From Helicobacteraceae bacterium (lineage in GTDB: Bacteria; Campylobacterota; Campylobacteria; Campylobacterales; Sulfurimonadaceae): a stretch of DNA of 20,648 nt. Positions 1 through 7,395 of this stretch are shown one piece after another; the first letter of the stretch is position 1, and each line of letters starts with the position of its first letter. The notes under the pieces were generated by a model. It did no database searches and had not been told where the DNA came from. It was given only the letters and a program-made list of their open reading frames with translations. The position numbers were made by a program, and so were the translations under genes. The stretch covers positions 1-20,648 of the forward strand of contig JALUJE010000262.1 of NCBI GenBank assembly GCA_027057185.1, in the 5' to 3' direction.

Positions 1-9
1 ACATCAACA

Positions 10-1716
10 ATGACCAAAATTCATGAAGTAACCTATAAACGCTTTTTGAATACAATGGAAAAACAGTTTTACAATCTGGCACAATACCTCAACAAAAACG
101 CTACAGGCGATGATGCGAATCGGCACCATCAAGAAGTACTTTCACTATTGCTGTCTGAGACGGTTGAGAGTATCTCACTTCTTGAAAAAAAAGACAACCG
201 TTTTCATACCATCATAACCGTACCAAAGAGCGCTCACCTACCCGATAGCACCTTCTTTACCAATGCACTACTGCAAAGTTACACCACGAAACAACGTTCC
301 GTATTTCAGCAGGACAACAATGAGTATCTGGTTGTACCCATTGTTCAAGGAACAGAAGTACCGCTACTCTTTTTAGCTAAAATTAATGACAAACCGCTTC
401 AGCAGATAAAAGCCATCATCAATCCTCTCAATGAATTAAGCTTTATGATTACCCTGTTGCTCATCATTCTTTTAGTCGTTGCCTATATTCGGCTCTTTTT
501 CCTCTATCGTCAGCGTGATGACGGCATCGTAGACCCAACGTCGCAGGTCTTTAACCGACGCTACTATCATGAAGTCATGAAGAGCCTCGATGCCAATTTT
601 TATCAAATAATTTTACTACGTATTAACGATTTTACAGCAATTAAAACCCGCTATGATAATGAGATTACCGATATCATTTTACAATCAGTTGCCAGCAGAA
701 TTCTTCGTGTTACACGGCGTCAAGATATATTTCTCCATTTTGAAGGCGCTACTTTTATTATCTTTTACAAAAGAAAAAAAGATGAAAAAGCCGATATTCT
801 TGCAGCAAGAATCATTGAGTCTATCTCCAAACAACCCATTATTGCAGAAGGGCTCTATATCAATATTGATCTGCAGATTGTCATCAACAGACATCCCGAA
901 GAGAAGAAAACCTTACAAGAAGCCATTGCAGAGGCACAAAAAGAGCTGCAACAGATGGAGAAAAACAGCCTAAGCAGCAATGAACAAGGTAATTTTAATT
1001 CCAGTAAAAAATCTCGTATTATTTTTGAACTTCAAGAAGCACTCAAAGAACATTATGTCACTCCTGTCTTTCAACCCATCTATGATGCCGGCACTATGGG
1101 TATTTATTCTTATGAACTTTTTGCCAGAATTGTTACACCACACAAGGAAATTGTGCGTGCCAATCATTTTATTGATCTCATTACTGATGATCCCATTGCT
1201 TTAGAACTTGATATTTTCATGTTACAGCAGACCATAACTCTCATTAAAAAGCATCACGTTATTCTGCATCTCAATATTCACGTGAACACCCTATGTCATG
1301 AAGCATTTCAAACTGCCATAGCAAGTAGCATTGAGCATTCTCCGGCACTTGCTCCTTACTTATATATTGAAATCAATGGACTCAATCACCATCATACATT
1401 TTCAAAAGAGACCATCAAAGATGCCATAGATTCTTTAAAAGCATCTCATATTAGTATTGCTCTGGATAACATTGATATTGAAGCCATGGATTTTAAAGAG
1501 ATCATCTATTTTGGTCCCGATATGCTTAAGCTCGATTACATTACGGTGAACAATGACACGTATAAATTGATACAACTTTCTAAAAATATGAATATTAATG
1601 TTGTTGTTAAAACCATTCAAAGTGAAAAAGAGTTACTCTATGCACAACAAAGCGGTGCCGCGTTCGTACAGGGCTATTTTCTGGATGAACCCGACTTTAC
1701 CTTAAAGGAAGACTAG
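10..1716 (+). CDS. Membrane GGDEF/EAL-type protein with degenerate catalytic motifs, probably 5'-incomplete
   Basis: This resembles a cyclic-di-GMP signalling protein but has probably lost catalysis. One clear membrane segment lies at about residues 145-165. Before it is a stretch of about 140 residues that could be a periplasmic sensor. A GGDEF-like fold follows (about 173-300): the entry motif is DPTSQVFNRR, but the GGDEF loop is replaced by HFEGAT (243-248) and the G-H/G-D nucleotide-binding positions are gone. An EAL-like domain occupies about 335-560. It keeps E369 (in YELFAR), N422, E454, K507/D509 and the QGY motif (Q554), but the DDFG metal motif reads DNID (486-489) and the usual AEGVE loop reads VKTIQ. 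Enzyme activity is therefore unlikely (inference), and a binding or scaffold role fits better. The frame stays open to base 1 and no first membrane anchor is seen, so the true start may lie outside the window. The next gene starts directly at its stop codon. Confidence 0.85.
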   Translation: MTKIHEVTYKRFLNTMEKQFYNLAQYLNKNATGDDANRHHQEVLSLLLSETVESISLLEKKDNRFHTIITVPKSAHLPDSTFFTNALLQSYTTKQRSVFQQDNNEYLVVPIVQGTEVPLLFLAKINDKPLQQIKAIINPLNELSFMITLLLIILLVVAYIRLFFLYRQRDDGIVDPTSQVFNRRYYHEVMKSLDANFYQIILLRINDFTAIKTRYDNEITDIILQSVASRILRVTRRQDIFLHFEGATFIIFYKRKKDEKADILAARIIESISKQPIIAEGLYINIDLQIVINRHPEEKKTLQEAIAEAQKELQQMEKNSLSSNEQGNFNSSKKSRIIFELQEALKEHYVTPVFQPIYDAGTMGIYSYELFARIVTPHKEIVRANHFIDLITDDPIALELDIFMLQQTITLIKKHHVILHLNIHVNTLCHEAFQTAIASSIEHSPALAPYLYIEINGLNHHHTFSKETIKDAIDSLKASHISIALDNIDIEAMDFKEIIYFGPDMLKLDYITVNNDTYKLIQLSKNMNINVVVKTIQSEKELLYAQQSGAAFVQGYFLDEPDFTLKED

Positions 1717-2145
1717 TTGCAAAATAACCAAGCCATACAAGCAAAACGGCACCTGAGCCATCATGAGATTGAGGAGCATCTGAAACATGTTGAATACATT
1801 ATTATGGCACAGCCTTCAGTACGGGATGATTCACCGGCATCCATCCACTTTACCATCTTTTTAAACACACCAGAGCTACTTCCTGAAGCAGTCAAAGAAG
1901 CAGTATTTGAAAAGTTCTGTTCGCAATACGGTATTGTCAATGTAATTGATCGTGTTAGTGGAATTGACGCTGTTGCATTTGCACAGACAGAACATGATAC
2001 CTTCATGCCCATGCATCTGTTTAAAAAAGCCGATCGAAACATTCCCCATGTTCCCATGTATATTTTTGATTTTGAAGCCGATGCCGACCAGTTTCAAGAA
2101 GTTCGCGACAAAGGCCTAACGGGCTGGAGTTACTCCTACACATAA
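1717..2145 (+). CDS. Small conserved-looking protein of unknown function (142 aa, TTG start)
   Basis: I do not recognise this protein. It starts with TTG immediately after the stop codon of the GGDEF/EAL-type gene. An AAGGA ribosome-binding site lies about seven bases upstream inside that gene, which supports the start and translational coupling. It is soluble-looking, with no signal peptide or membrane segment. It has an early His/Glu-rich helix (HLSHHEIEEHLKHVEY, about 12-27), a mixed strand/helix core and an acidic, aromatic C-terminus (IFDFEADADQF, then GWSYSYT). Codon use and amino-acid composition look like a real gene. Its last ten codons overlap the end of the convergent pepP gene by 30 bases. 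Coupling to the degenerate GGDEF/EAL protein suggests a joint role, but that is inference only. Confidence 0.7.
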   Translation: MQNNQAIQAKRHLSHHEIEEHLKHVEYIIMAQPSVRDDSPASIHFTIFLNTPELLPEAVKEAVFEKFCSQYGIVNVIDRVSGIDAVAFAQTEHDTFMPMHLFKKADRNIPHVPMYIFDFEADADQFQEVRDKGLTGWSYSYT

Positions 2146-3441
2146 GGATTCAATCTCTGCAACACTTTTAGCAATATGTTGCGAAAGATTCCGATGCCCC
2201 GTAGCAGTTACCACGATATTGTCTTCAATACGGATCCCAATACCGCGATAGCGTTTTGGGACGCTCTTATCATGTTTGTCAATGTAAAGTCCCGGTTCAA
2301 TCGTCAGCACCATTCCCGGCTCTAAACGCAACTCCTTGCCCTGTTCATCATTATAAGGAGCCTGATCATGTACGTCAATACCCATCCAGTGTCCCACACC
2401 GTGAGGAAAATATTTTTTATGCATCCCGTTTTTCAGTACAGTTTTAAGACGCCCTTTAATAATACCCAGCGCAATCATTCCCGCACAAAGCTTCTCTTCA
2501 CACAATTTTTGCAGTTTTGAGCGTCTAATACCGGGGCGTATTGCTGCAATAACTTGCAACTGCACCTGTAATACCATCTCATAGAGTGCTTTTTGTGCCG
2601 GTGAAAATGTTCCCGATACCGGAAACGTACGAGTGATATCGCTCGCGTACATTTCATATTCACATCCGGCATCAATCAGTACCAAATCACCTTGACGCAA
2701 TTTAGCATCATTGGCAATATAATGCAGTGTATTGGCATTGTTACCACCGGCTACAATGGTGCTATACGCATCACTTCTGGCACCGTTTGCCCTAAATATT
2801 TCTTCTATTTTTGCTTGCAGTTCATACTCAAACATCCCCTCTTTTGCCACCTTCATTGCCGTCTCATGTGCCACTGCGGTAATGGCAAGTGCCCGTTCTA
2901 TGGTGGCAATCTCATCGTGAGACTTTATAAGACGCATTTGCTCAATAAGAGAATTTACATGTAAAAAACATTTTGGTGATACCTTCACACGCCGATCGTG
3001 ATGCAGGGTTTGACACAACCCCAGAATATGATGAAAAAATTCTTTGCGATCATACAGATCAATATAGACATTTTGAACACCCCTAAGCACTGTGGAGAGT
3101 ATCTTGTCCAGCGCCTCCATGGCATAAACCTTATCAACAAGAAAGCGTTTTTTTGCACCGCTCACACCGAGGCGTTTCCCTGTCCACACGGCTTTAGCTC
3201 TATCTTTTTTCTGAACGAACAGTATCTGTTTCATCCCTTTTTTGGAACGTTGCAGTAACAAGAGCGCATTATCTTCTTCAAAACCGCTAAGATAGTAAAA
3301 ATTACTATTTTGTCGAAAAGGGTACTCCGTATCATTTGAGCGGATCTGATAGATTGCAGCAGGAATGAGTATGACCCCCTCGTCAATCATTTTTAGCACG
3401 CTTTTGCGCCGGTTGGCATAGTGTTTTTCATGCATTTTCAT
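2116..3441 (-). CDS. pepP: Xaa-Pro aminopeptidase (aminopeptidase P, M24B family)
   Basis: This cytosolic metallopeptidase removes an N-terminal residue that precedes proline. At 441 residues it has the usual length of aminopeptidase P. The N-terminal creatinase-like domain (about 1-165) carries the family signature around YPFRQNSNFYYLSGF (40-54). The C-terminal pita-bread domain has all five dimetal ligands: D257 and D268 (DAG...SDITRTF), H351 (in HGVGHWMGIDVHD, 347-359), E382 (TIEPGLY) and E406 (RIEDNIV). H347 and H358 match the extra active-site histidines. The ATG start is preceded by AAGGGG four bases away and overlaps the upstream lipoprotein stop as ATGA, so it is the last gene of the mla block. 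Its C-terminal ten codons overlap the convergent small gene on the other strand. It carries a copy of the TTACATGTAA palindrome at 2954-2965. Confidence 0.95.
   Translation of the reverse strand: MKMHEKHYANRRKSVLKMIDEGVILIPAAIYQIRSNDTEYPFRQNSNFYYLSGFEEDNALLLLQRSKKGMKQILFVQKKDRAKAVWTGKRLGVSGAKKRFLVDKVYAMEALDKILSTVLRGVQNVYIDLYDRKEFFHHILGLCQTLHHDRRVKVSPKCFLHVNSLIEQMRLIKSHDEIATIERALAITAVAHETAMKVAKEGMFEYELQAKIEEIFRANGARSDAYSTIVAGGNNANTLHYIANDAKLRQGDLVLIDAGCEYEMYASDITRTFPVSGTFSPAQKALYEMVLQVQLQVIAAIRPGIRRSKLQKLCEEKLCAGMIALGIIKGRLKTVLKNGMHKKYFPHGVGHWMGIDVHDQAPYNDEQGKELRLEPGMVLTIEPGLYIDKHDKSVPKRYRGIGIRIEDNIVVTATGHRNLSQHIAKSVAEIESLCVGVTPAR
2954..2965. repeat. TTACATGTAA palindrome, copy 1 (inside pepP)
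   Basis: The 12-base perfect palindrome TTTACATGTAAA lies within the pepP coding region. It is one of four exact TTACATGTAA copies in the window. Its role inside a gene is unknown. Confidence 0.6.
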
Positions 3442-4052
3442 AGTACCCCTTCATACCGTTGACACTGCTGTTGCAACCAGACATTACTCTCTTGCATAAT
3501 ATCTAAAAGTGCTTTATTGAGTGCCATTACACCCCCTTTAGCATCGGCAGTTTTAGCAGGTAAAAGCCGTTCAAAGTGTTGAGAATCCACTACCTCGCGT
3601 CCTACATTCTTAATCAATACAAAGTCCATAGAGACCTTAACATATGACGACATGTCGGGGTTAAAATACTGCATAAACTCCAAAAGCCGTACTTCATAAC
3701 GCCAGGTTGTATCGGCATTGCTCCGATAATCCAGTACACTGGCAAACATACGACCCTCTATTAGCATCTGTTTGATGAGCTGTTCAATCATACTGTTGGG
3801 GCTTTGTGCCCATAATGATTGTGTATAACGATGCTGCTCAATATTGTTTACTACATAGTAAATATACCGATCTAAAAAGGTATCGGCACTTAGAACAGGC
3901 TCAAGCTTCAATGTACTTTGGCGGCATGCAGAGTGTGGTTGTACCGCTACTTCCGGGAGTACCAGACGGTACTCATGTTTACCCGGCACTGTTTTCACTA
4001 TAGAGCAGCCGCTCATGACTACAAGCACTATTATCCACAGTATATACGGCAT
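3438..4052 (-). CDS. ABC-type transport auxiliary lipoprotein (PqiC/ABC_trans_aux-like) of the Mla-type system
   Basis: This is a short lipoprotein of 204 residues. The N-terminus is a lipoprotein signal peptide: a hydrophobic core (about 2-13) followed by the lipobox MSGC, with C16 as the lipidated residue. The mature part is a mixed alpha/beta domain starting YRLVLPEV, like the auxiliary lipoproteins that accompany MCE-type transporters (PqiC family). It probably sits in the periplasm anchored to a membrane and helps the MlaD-like protein pass lipids between membranes (inference from context). Its ATG starts one base after the mlaD stop and is preceded by AGGAG. Its stop overlaps the pepP start by four bases. 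The family call rests on the lipobox, size and position more than on a sharp motif. Confidence 0.75.
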   Translation of the reverse strand: MPYILWIIVLVVMSGCSIVKTVPGKHEYRLVLPEVAVQPHSACRQSTLKLEPVLSADTFLDRYIYYVVNNIEQHRYTQSLWAQSPNSMIEQLIKQMLIEGRMFASVLDYRSNADTTWRYEVRLLEFMQYFNPDMSSYVKVSMDFVLIKNVGREVVDSQHFERLLPAKTADAKGGVMALNKALLDIMQESNVWLQQQCQRYEGVL

Positions 4053-4053
4053 C

Positions 4054-5013
4054 TTACTCTCCTGGACCTTTTTGAGGCTCTTCTTTTAAAAACAGTAAAT
4101 CAGACGGGCTTCGCTGTATTTTCTCTATCAATGCTCCAAGCTTCATCATGAGACGTTCCATCTCCAGCATGGCAATATCAAACTGCTGCATTGGTTTTTG
4201 CATGGCATCTTTGACACTATAGTCACCGGCATCATTTTTACGTCGAAAACTCTCTAGTGACCTAGCCATATCATCAAAACTTTCAGCAACAGAGATAATA
4301 GAATGGCTAATAGATGCTTCTAACTGTGCCCCGGTATCAATCAGCGCCTCCACATTAGCCATCATTCCATCAATACGCCGTGTAATATTGGCACTGCTTT
4401 CTAAAATTTGTTGCACATTATCGACGGTTTTATCATCAAGCGCACGCTCCACTTGAGCCAAAACAGTTGAAGTCCGAATTAAAATTTCCGAGAGTTCCTG
4501 CTGATTTTTATCACCCAGGAGTTTTTCAGTCTGATAGAGTGTCTTTGAGAGTCGCGTTCCAATAGAATCAACCGAGTTTTCAATCCGCTCAAAGAGGGAT
4601 TTGTCTGATTTGATAATGGCAATTGCGCCATTTCGTCGGGGTGTTAAAAGAGGAGAATTTTTCCCTCCCTTGCTTAAGTCAATATAACTCAATCCGGTAA
4701 TCCCCTGCGACTTTAGTGTGGCGACCGTATCCACTTTAATGGGGGTACCTTCACGCAACTGTATTAGAATTTCAATCTCTTCACTGTTTTTCGGATTAAT
4801 ACGCATCTGTTTGACTTTACCCACACTAATGCCGCGGAACTTAACCGCCGAATTAATATTAAGCCCCGACACCGACTCAGTAAAATAGATATAATACGGG
4901 ATCATCACCTCTTTTTGTGTCGGTTTGAGCATCCAGTAGAGAAATACGATGAGTGTCGTAAGCAACAGTAGTACAACACTACCCACCAACGTATAATTGA
5001 CACGGTTATTCAT
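4054..5013 (-). CDS. mlaD: MlaD-like MCE-domain substrate-binding protein
   Basis: This is the periplasmic, membrane-anchored MCE component of a lipid ABC transporter. It has one N-terminal membrane anchor (about 8-28) and then an MCE domain (about 37-115) with the characteristic VKFRGISVGKV (57-67) and QGITGLSYIDL (103-113) strands. A long helical C-terminal region follows (about 138-305), rich in heptad-like Leu/Ile/Glu repeats. MlaD/PqiB/Mce-type proteins assemble as hexamers whose C-terminal helices form a channel, and the long helix here suggests such a tube. At 319 residues it is longer than E. coli MlaD (about 183). It starts two bases after the mlaF stop, with AAGGAAGA as ribosome-binding site. 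Campylobacter jejuni has a comparable set next to iamA/iamB (recalled, not searched). Confidence 0.9.
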   Translation of the reverse strand: MNNRVNYTLVGSVVLLLLTTLIVFLYWMLKPTQKEVMIPYYIYFTESVSGLNINSAVKFRGISVGKVKQMRINPKNSEEIEILIQLREGTPIKVDTVATLKSQGITGLSYIDLSKGGKNSPLLTPRRNGAIAIIKSDKSLFERIENSVDSIGTRLSKTLYQTEKLLGDKNQQELSEILIRTSTVLAQVERALDDKTVDNVQQILESSANITRRIDGMMANVEALIDTGAQLEASISHSIISVAESFDDMARSLESFRRKNDAGDYSVKDAMQKPMQQFDIAMLEMERLMMKLGALIEKIQRSPSDLLFLKEEPQKGPGE

Positions 5014-5015
5014 GG

Positions 5016-5750
5016 CTATCTTCCTTTAAAAAAGGTCTTAATAAACAGATTGTCAGTCGCTTTAATAGTTTGTAAATCCCCTTCGGCAACTACTCTTTTT
5101 TCATCCAGTATGGCAGCACGATCCAATGTTGCCTCAATAGAATCCAAGTCGTGAGTAACCATGACAATGCTCAAATCGAAACGATCTCGAAGGCGTAAAA
5201 TCAGGGCATCAAATTCTCGTGCCGAAATAGGATCAAGTCCTGACGTCGGTTCATCTAAAAATAGTAATTTGGGGTCCATAACCAACGCCCGTGCTAGACC
5301 TGCTTTCTTTTTCATGCCCCCACTAATCTCTGAAGGGTACTGCTCTTTCACACTCTGCTCCAAACCGACAATATGAATCTTATACGAAACGATCTCCGCT
5401 ATCAGGGCTTCACTTATCATCGTATATTCGCGTAACGACACTGCTATATTATCATAAATATTAAGTGAAGAATAGAGCGCACCAAACTGAAACAGTACGC
5501 CCCACTGTTGGCGGAGTTCCTGCGCTTTTTGATGTCCAATATGATTGAGGTCATATCCCAATACCTTCATGGATCCACCCTGATATTTTTGTAGCAAAAC
5601 CATCTCTTTCATTAGGGTTGTTTTACCACAACCACTGGGTCCGAGTAATCCGTAAATTTCACCGCGATTTACATGTAAATTTATATCCTGATGTACTATG
5701 GTCTGACCAAAGCGCGTTAAAATATTTTTGGCTTCAATGACATGTTGCAT
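5016..5750 (-). CDS. mlaF: MlaF-like ABC transporter ATP-binding protein
   Basis: This is the ATPase that powers the MlaE permease. The motifs are complete: Walker A GPSGCGKTT (37-45), the Q-loop at FQFG (87-90), the ABC signature SGGMKKK (143-149), Walker B LLFLDEP (162-168), the D-loop SGLDP, and the switch histidine H200 in MVTHD. At 244 residues it is close to E. coli MlaF (269). I chose the ATG at 5750 (MQHVIEAKN) because it matches the family N-terminus and lies one base after the mlaE stop. An in-frame start 15 codons further upstream would overlap mlaE by 44 bases and adds a stretch unlike the family. A perfect 14-base copy of the window's palindrome lies at 5667-5680, near the 5' end of this gene. 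Confidence 0.95.
   Translation of the reverse strand: MQHVIEAKNILTRFGQTIVHQDINLHVNRGEIYGLLGPSGCGKTTLMKEMVLLQKYQGGSMKVLGYDLNHIGHQKAQELRQQWGVLFQFGALYSSLNIYDNIAVSLREYTMISEALIAEIVSYKIHIVGLEQSVKEQYPSEISGGMKKKAGLARALVMDPKLLFLDEPTSGLDPISAREFDALILRLRDRFDLSIVMVTHDLDSIEATLDRAAILDEKRVVAEGDLQTIKATDNLFIKTFFKGR
5667..5680. repeat. TTACATGTAA palindrome, copy 2 (inside mlaF, 14-base perfect palindrome)
   Basis: ATTTACATGTAAAT is the longest perfect version of the motif in the window. It lies about 70 bases inside mlaF. It could be an internal regulatory or chromosome-organising site, or it could be chance codon use. Nothing in the sequence decides which. Confidence 0.6.
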
Positions 5751-5751
5751 C

Positions 5752-6888
5752 TTAAATACCCAGACTGGTGTAAATAATGGAAAAGATAGCATCACAAATA
5801 ATTACCATAAAAATTGCCTCTACAACACTTTTAGTCGTATTAATCCCAATGCTGCGTGTATCATTCTCTACCATTAATCCTCGAAAAATTCCAATAGCGG
5901 CAATAATAAATCCAAAAAAAGGACCTTTGGAGATGCCAATAAAAAAATGTTTCATTGCCACAGCTTCATTAAAACGGTCGACAAAAAGCTGGGCACTAAT
6001 ACCAAGCTCAATGGCGGCAACAACCATGCCTCCCAACATTGCCATGATATCGGCAAAGAAAATAATGAGCGGCATCATAACCATTAATGCAATAATACGG
6101 GGCAACACCAAAAAAAGGTAGGGATCAAACCCCATGGTCTTCATGGCATCGAGTTCTTCGGTAATTTTCATGACACCAATTTGCGCCGCAAATGCGGAAC
6201 CACTGCGTCCGGCAATAACAATGGCGGCAATGAGCGGTGCCAATTCTCGCAGGACTGAAATACCCAACATATCGACAATAAAAATATTGGCACCATACAT
6301 TTTCAGCTGTATCGACGATTGGTACGCCAAAACCACGCCAATAAGAAATGTCGTCAAAGCAATAATACCTAAGGCATTAATACTACTCTCTTCTATAGCA
6401 TGATAAATCTCTTTAAAACGAATACTTTTGGGATGTAACAGGTAAATTAACAATGCAGAAAAAAGTTCTCCGACAAATGCCAAAAAATCTTTGAAACTCT
6501 GATATTTTTGAATAGCCATCTTGCCAACCGTAGCCACTGGACCGAGTCGATGATCGACAACACCGCTACTGTGATAATCCCGATGATATACGGCATCGAT
6601 AATATTTTGATGATTGGTATTGGCATGAAATTTACATGTAGCTCCCAATGATCGGGATTTTTTATCGAAGGTATAGAGCAACAGTGCCGCAGCACTATCA
6701 AAATGCGTGAGCCTCTCAAGGTGCCACTCAAAACGTTTTGAAGGAATCGAGTGAATGAGTAACTCGGCTAACAGCGGTTCAATTGATGCAATACTTTTAA
6801 CATTCATATCACCACGAACCGTAATGACAACAGTATCCCCTTGCACTTTCGCATGAAGTGACAAGGCGTTACTGCTGTATGAGAACAA
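5752..6888 (-). CDS. mlaE: MlaE-like ABC permease with N-terminal STAS (MlaB-like) domain
   Basis: This is the inner-membrane permease of an MCE-type phospholipid transporter, with a fused regulatory domain. Residues about 8-105 form a STAS fold; the VITVRGDMNV strand and THFDSAAALLLY (61-72, S65 at the MlaB-type Ser/Thr position) are diagnostic. Residues about 120-378 are MlaE, with several membrane helices (about 172-190, 208-228, 255-280, 283-298, 320-340 and 355-375), the AGRSGSAFAAQIG segment (226-238) and the conserved EELDAMKTMGFDP loop (244-256) thought to contact the ATPase. In E. coli MlaB is a separate protein; fusions of this kind are common elsewhere. The only start that covers the STAS domain is a TTG three bases after the cheW stop. 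Its AGGA sits too close to be a normal ribosome-binding site, so initiation probably depends on coupling from cheW, and the exact start is uncertain. Confidence 0.9.
   Translation of the reverse strand: MFSYSSNALSLHAKVQGDTVVITVRGDMNVKSIASIEPLLAELLIHSIPSKRFEWHLERLTHFDSAAALLLYTFDKKSRSLGATCKFHANTNHQNIIDAVYHRDYHSSGVVDHRLGPVATVGKMAIQKYQSFKDFLAFVGELFSALLIYLLHPKSIRFKEIYHAIEESSINALGIIALTTFLIGVVLAYQSSIQLKMYGANIFIVDMLGISVLRELAPLIAAIVIAGRSGSAFAAQIGVMKITEELDAMKTMGFDPYLFLVLPRIIALMVMMPLIIFFADIMAMLGGMVVAAIELGISAQLFVDRFNEAVAMKHFFIGISKGPFFGFIIAAIGIFRGLMVENDTRSIGINTTKSVVEAIFMVIICDAIFSIIYTSLGI
6631..6640. repeat. TTACATGTAG, imperfect copy of the palindrome (inside mlaE)
   Basis: TTTACATGTA followed by G matches the left half and core of the motif but breaks the right arm (TTACATGTAG instead of TTACATGTAA). 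It lies in the STAS-coding part of mlaE. Confidence 0.4.
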
Positions 6889-6891
6889 TTC

Positions 6892-7386
6892 CTAGAAATC
6901 TCGCTCTAATAATTTGTTGACTTTTAAAATCGTTAAAATACGATCCGACTGTTTTCCTACACCTTCAATAAAACTGCCCTCGTCACGAATGGTCTCTGGT
7001 GCCGGACCGATATCTTTTTTATTGAGTCGAATGGCGGAGGTTAGACGGTCAATAACAAAACCGGCCACCTCATCTTTATCTTTCATAACAATGAAACGGG
7101 TCTCTTCTGTATGTTTTCTTGGGTTCAATCCAAACTTCAGCCGTAAGTCAATAATGGGAATAACACTGCCTCGCAGATTGAAAACACCCAAAACGTACGG
7201 AGGAGTTTGAGGTACACGCGTCCACTCTATCGGCTTGATAATCTCCTGAATACTCAAAATCGGCACACTGTACTCCTCTTCACCCACTTCAAATCCAACC
7301 AATTGTACCACATCGTCAATCAATTCCATTGATGGGGACTGCTGTTCTTGTTGTTTACTAATAATTTCTTGTAATTTGTTACTCAT
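6892..7386 (-). CDS. cheW: Chemotaxis coupling protein CheW
   Basis: CheW links chemoreceptors to the kinase CheA in the polar signalling array. The protein is 164 residues, the family's normal size. It has a short polar N-terminal extension (1-25) and then one CheW domain. Recognisable elements are VGFEVGEEEYSVPI (30-43), the first strand pair, and VFNLRGSVIPIIDLR (68-82), the family hallmark with the conserved Asn-Leu-Arg-Gly. A good ribosome-binding site (AAGGG, six bases from the ATG) follows directly after the cheAY stop. Its own stop lies three bases before the mlaE TTG. The order cheV-cheA-cheW is the one known from Campylobacter jejuni (recalled). Confidence 0.96.
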   Translation of the reverse strand: MSNKLQEIISKQQEQQSPSMELIDDVVQLVGFEVGEEEYSVPILSIQEIIKPIEWTRVPQTPPYVLGVFNLRGSVIPIIDLRLKFGLNPRKHTEETRFIVMKDKDEVAGFVIDRLTSAIRLNKKDIGPAPETIRDEGSFIEGVGKQSDRILTILKVNKLLERDF

Positions 7387-7395
7387 AGTATACCC

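Noticed and set aside
653..973. Second plus-strand frame inside the GGDEF/EAL-type gene
   Set aside because: It is out of frame in a gene with clear domain structure; low-complexity Lys/Leu translation and no start signal.
2120..2145. Short inverted repeat GGAGTTACTCC near the pepP/unknown gene junction as a terminator
   Set aside because: The stem is only four base pairs with a three-base loop and no following T-run on either strand.
5777..6403. Two plus-strand open frames opposite mlaE
   Set aside because: They are antisense to well-conserved MlaE membrane helices, lack ribosome-binding sites and their composition mirrors the real gene.
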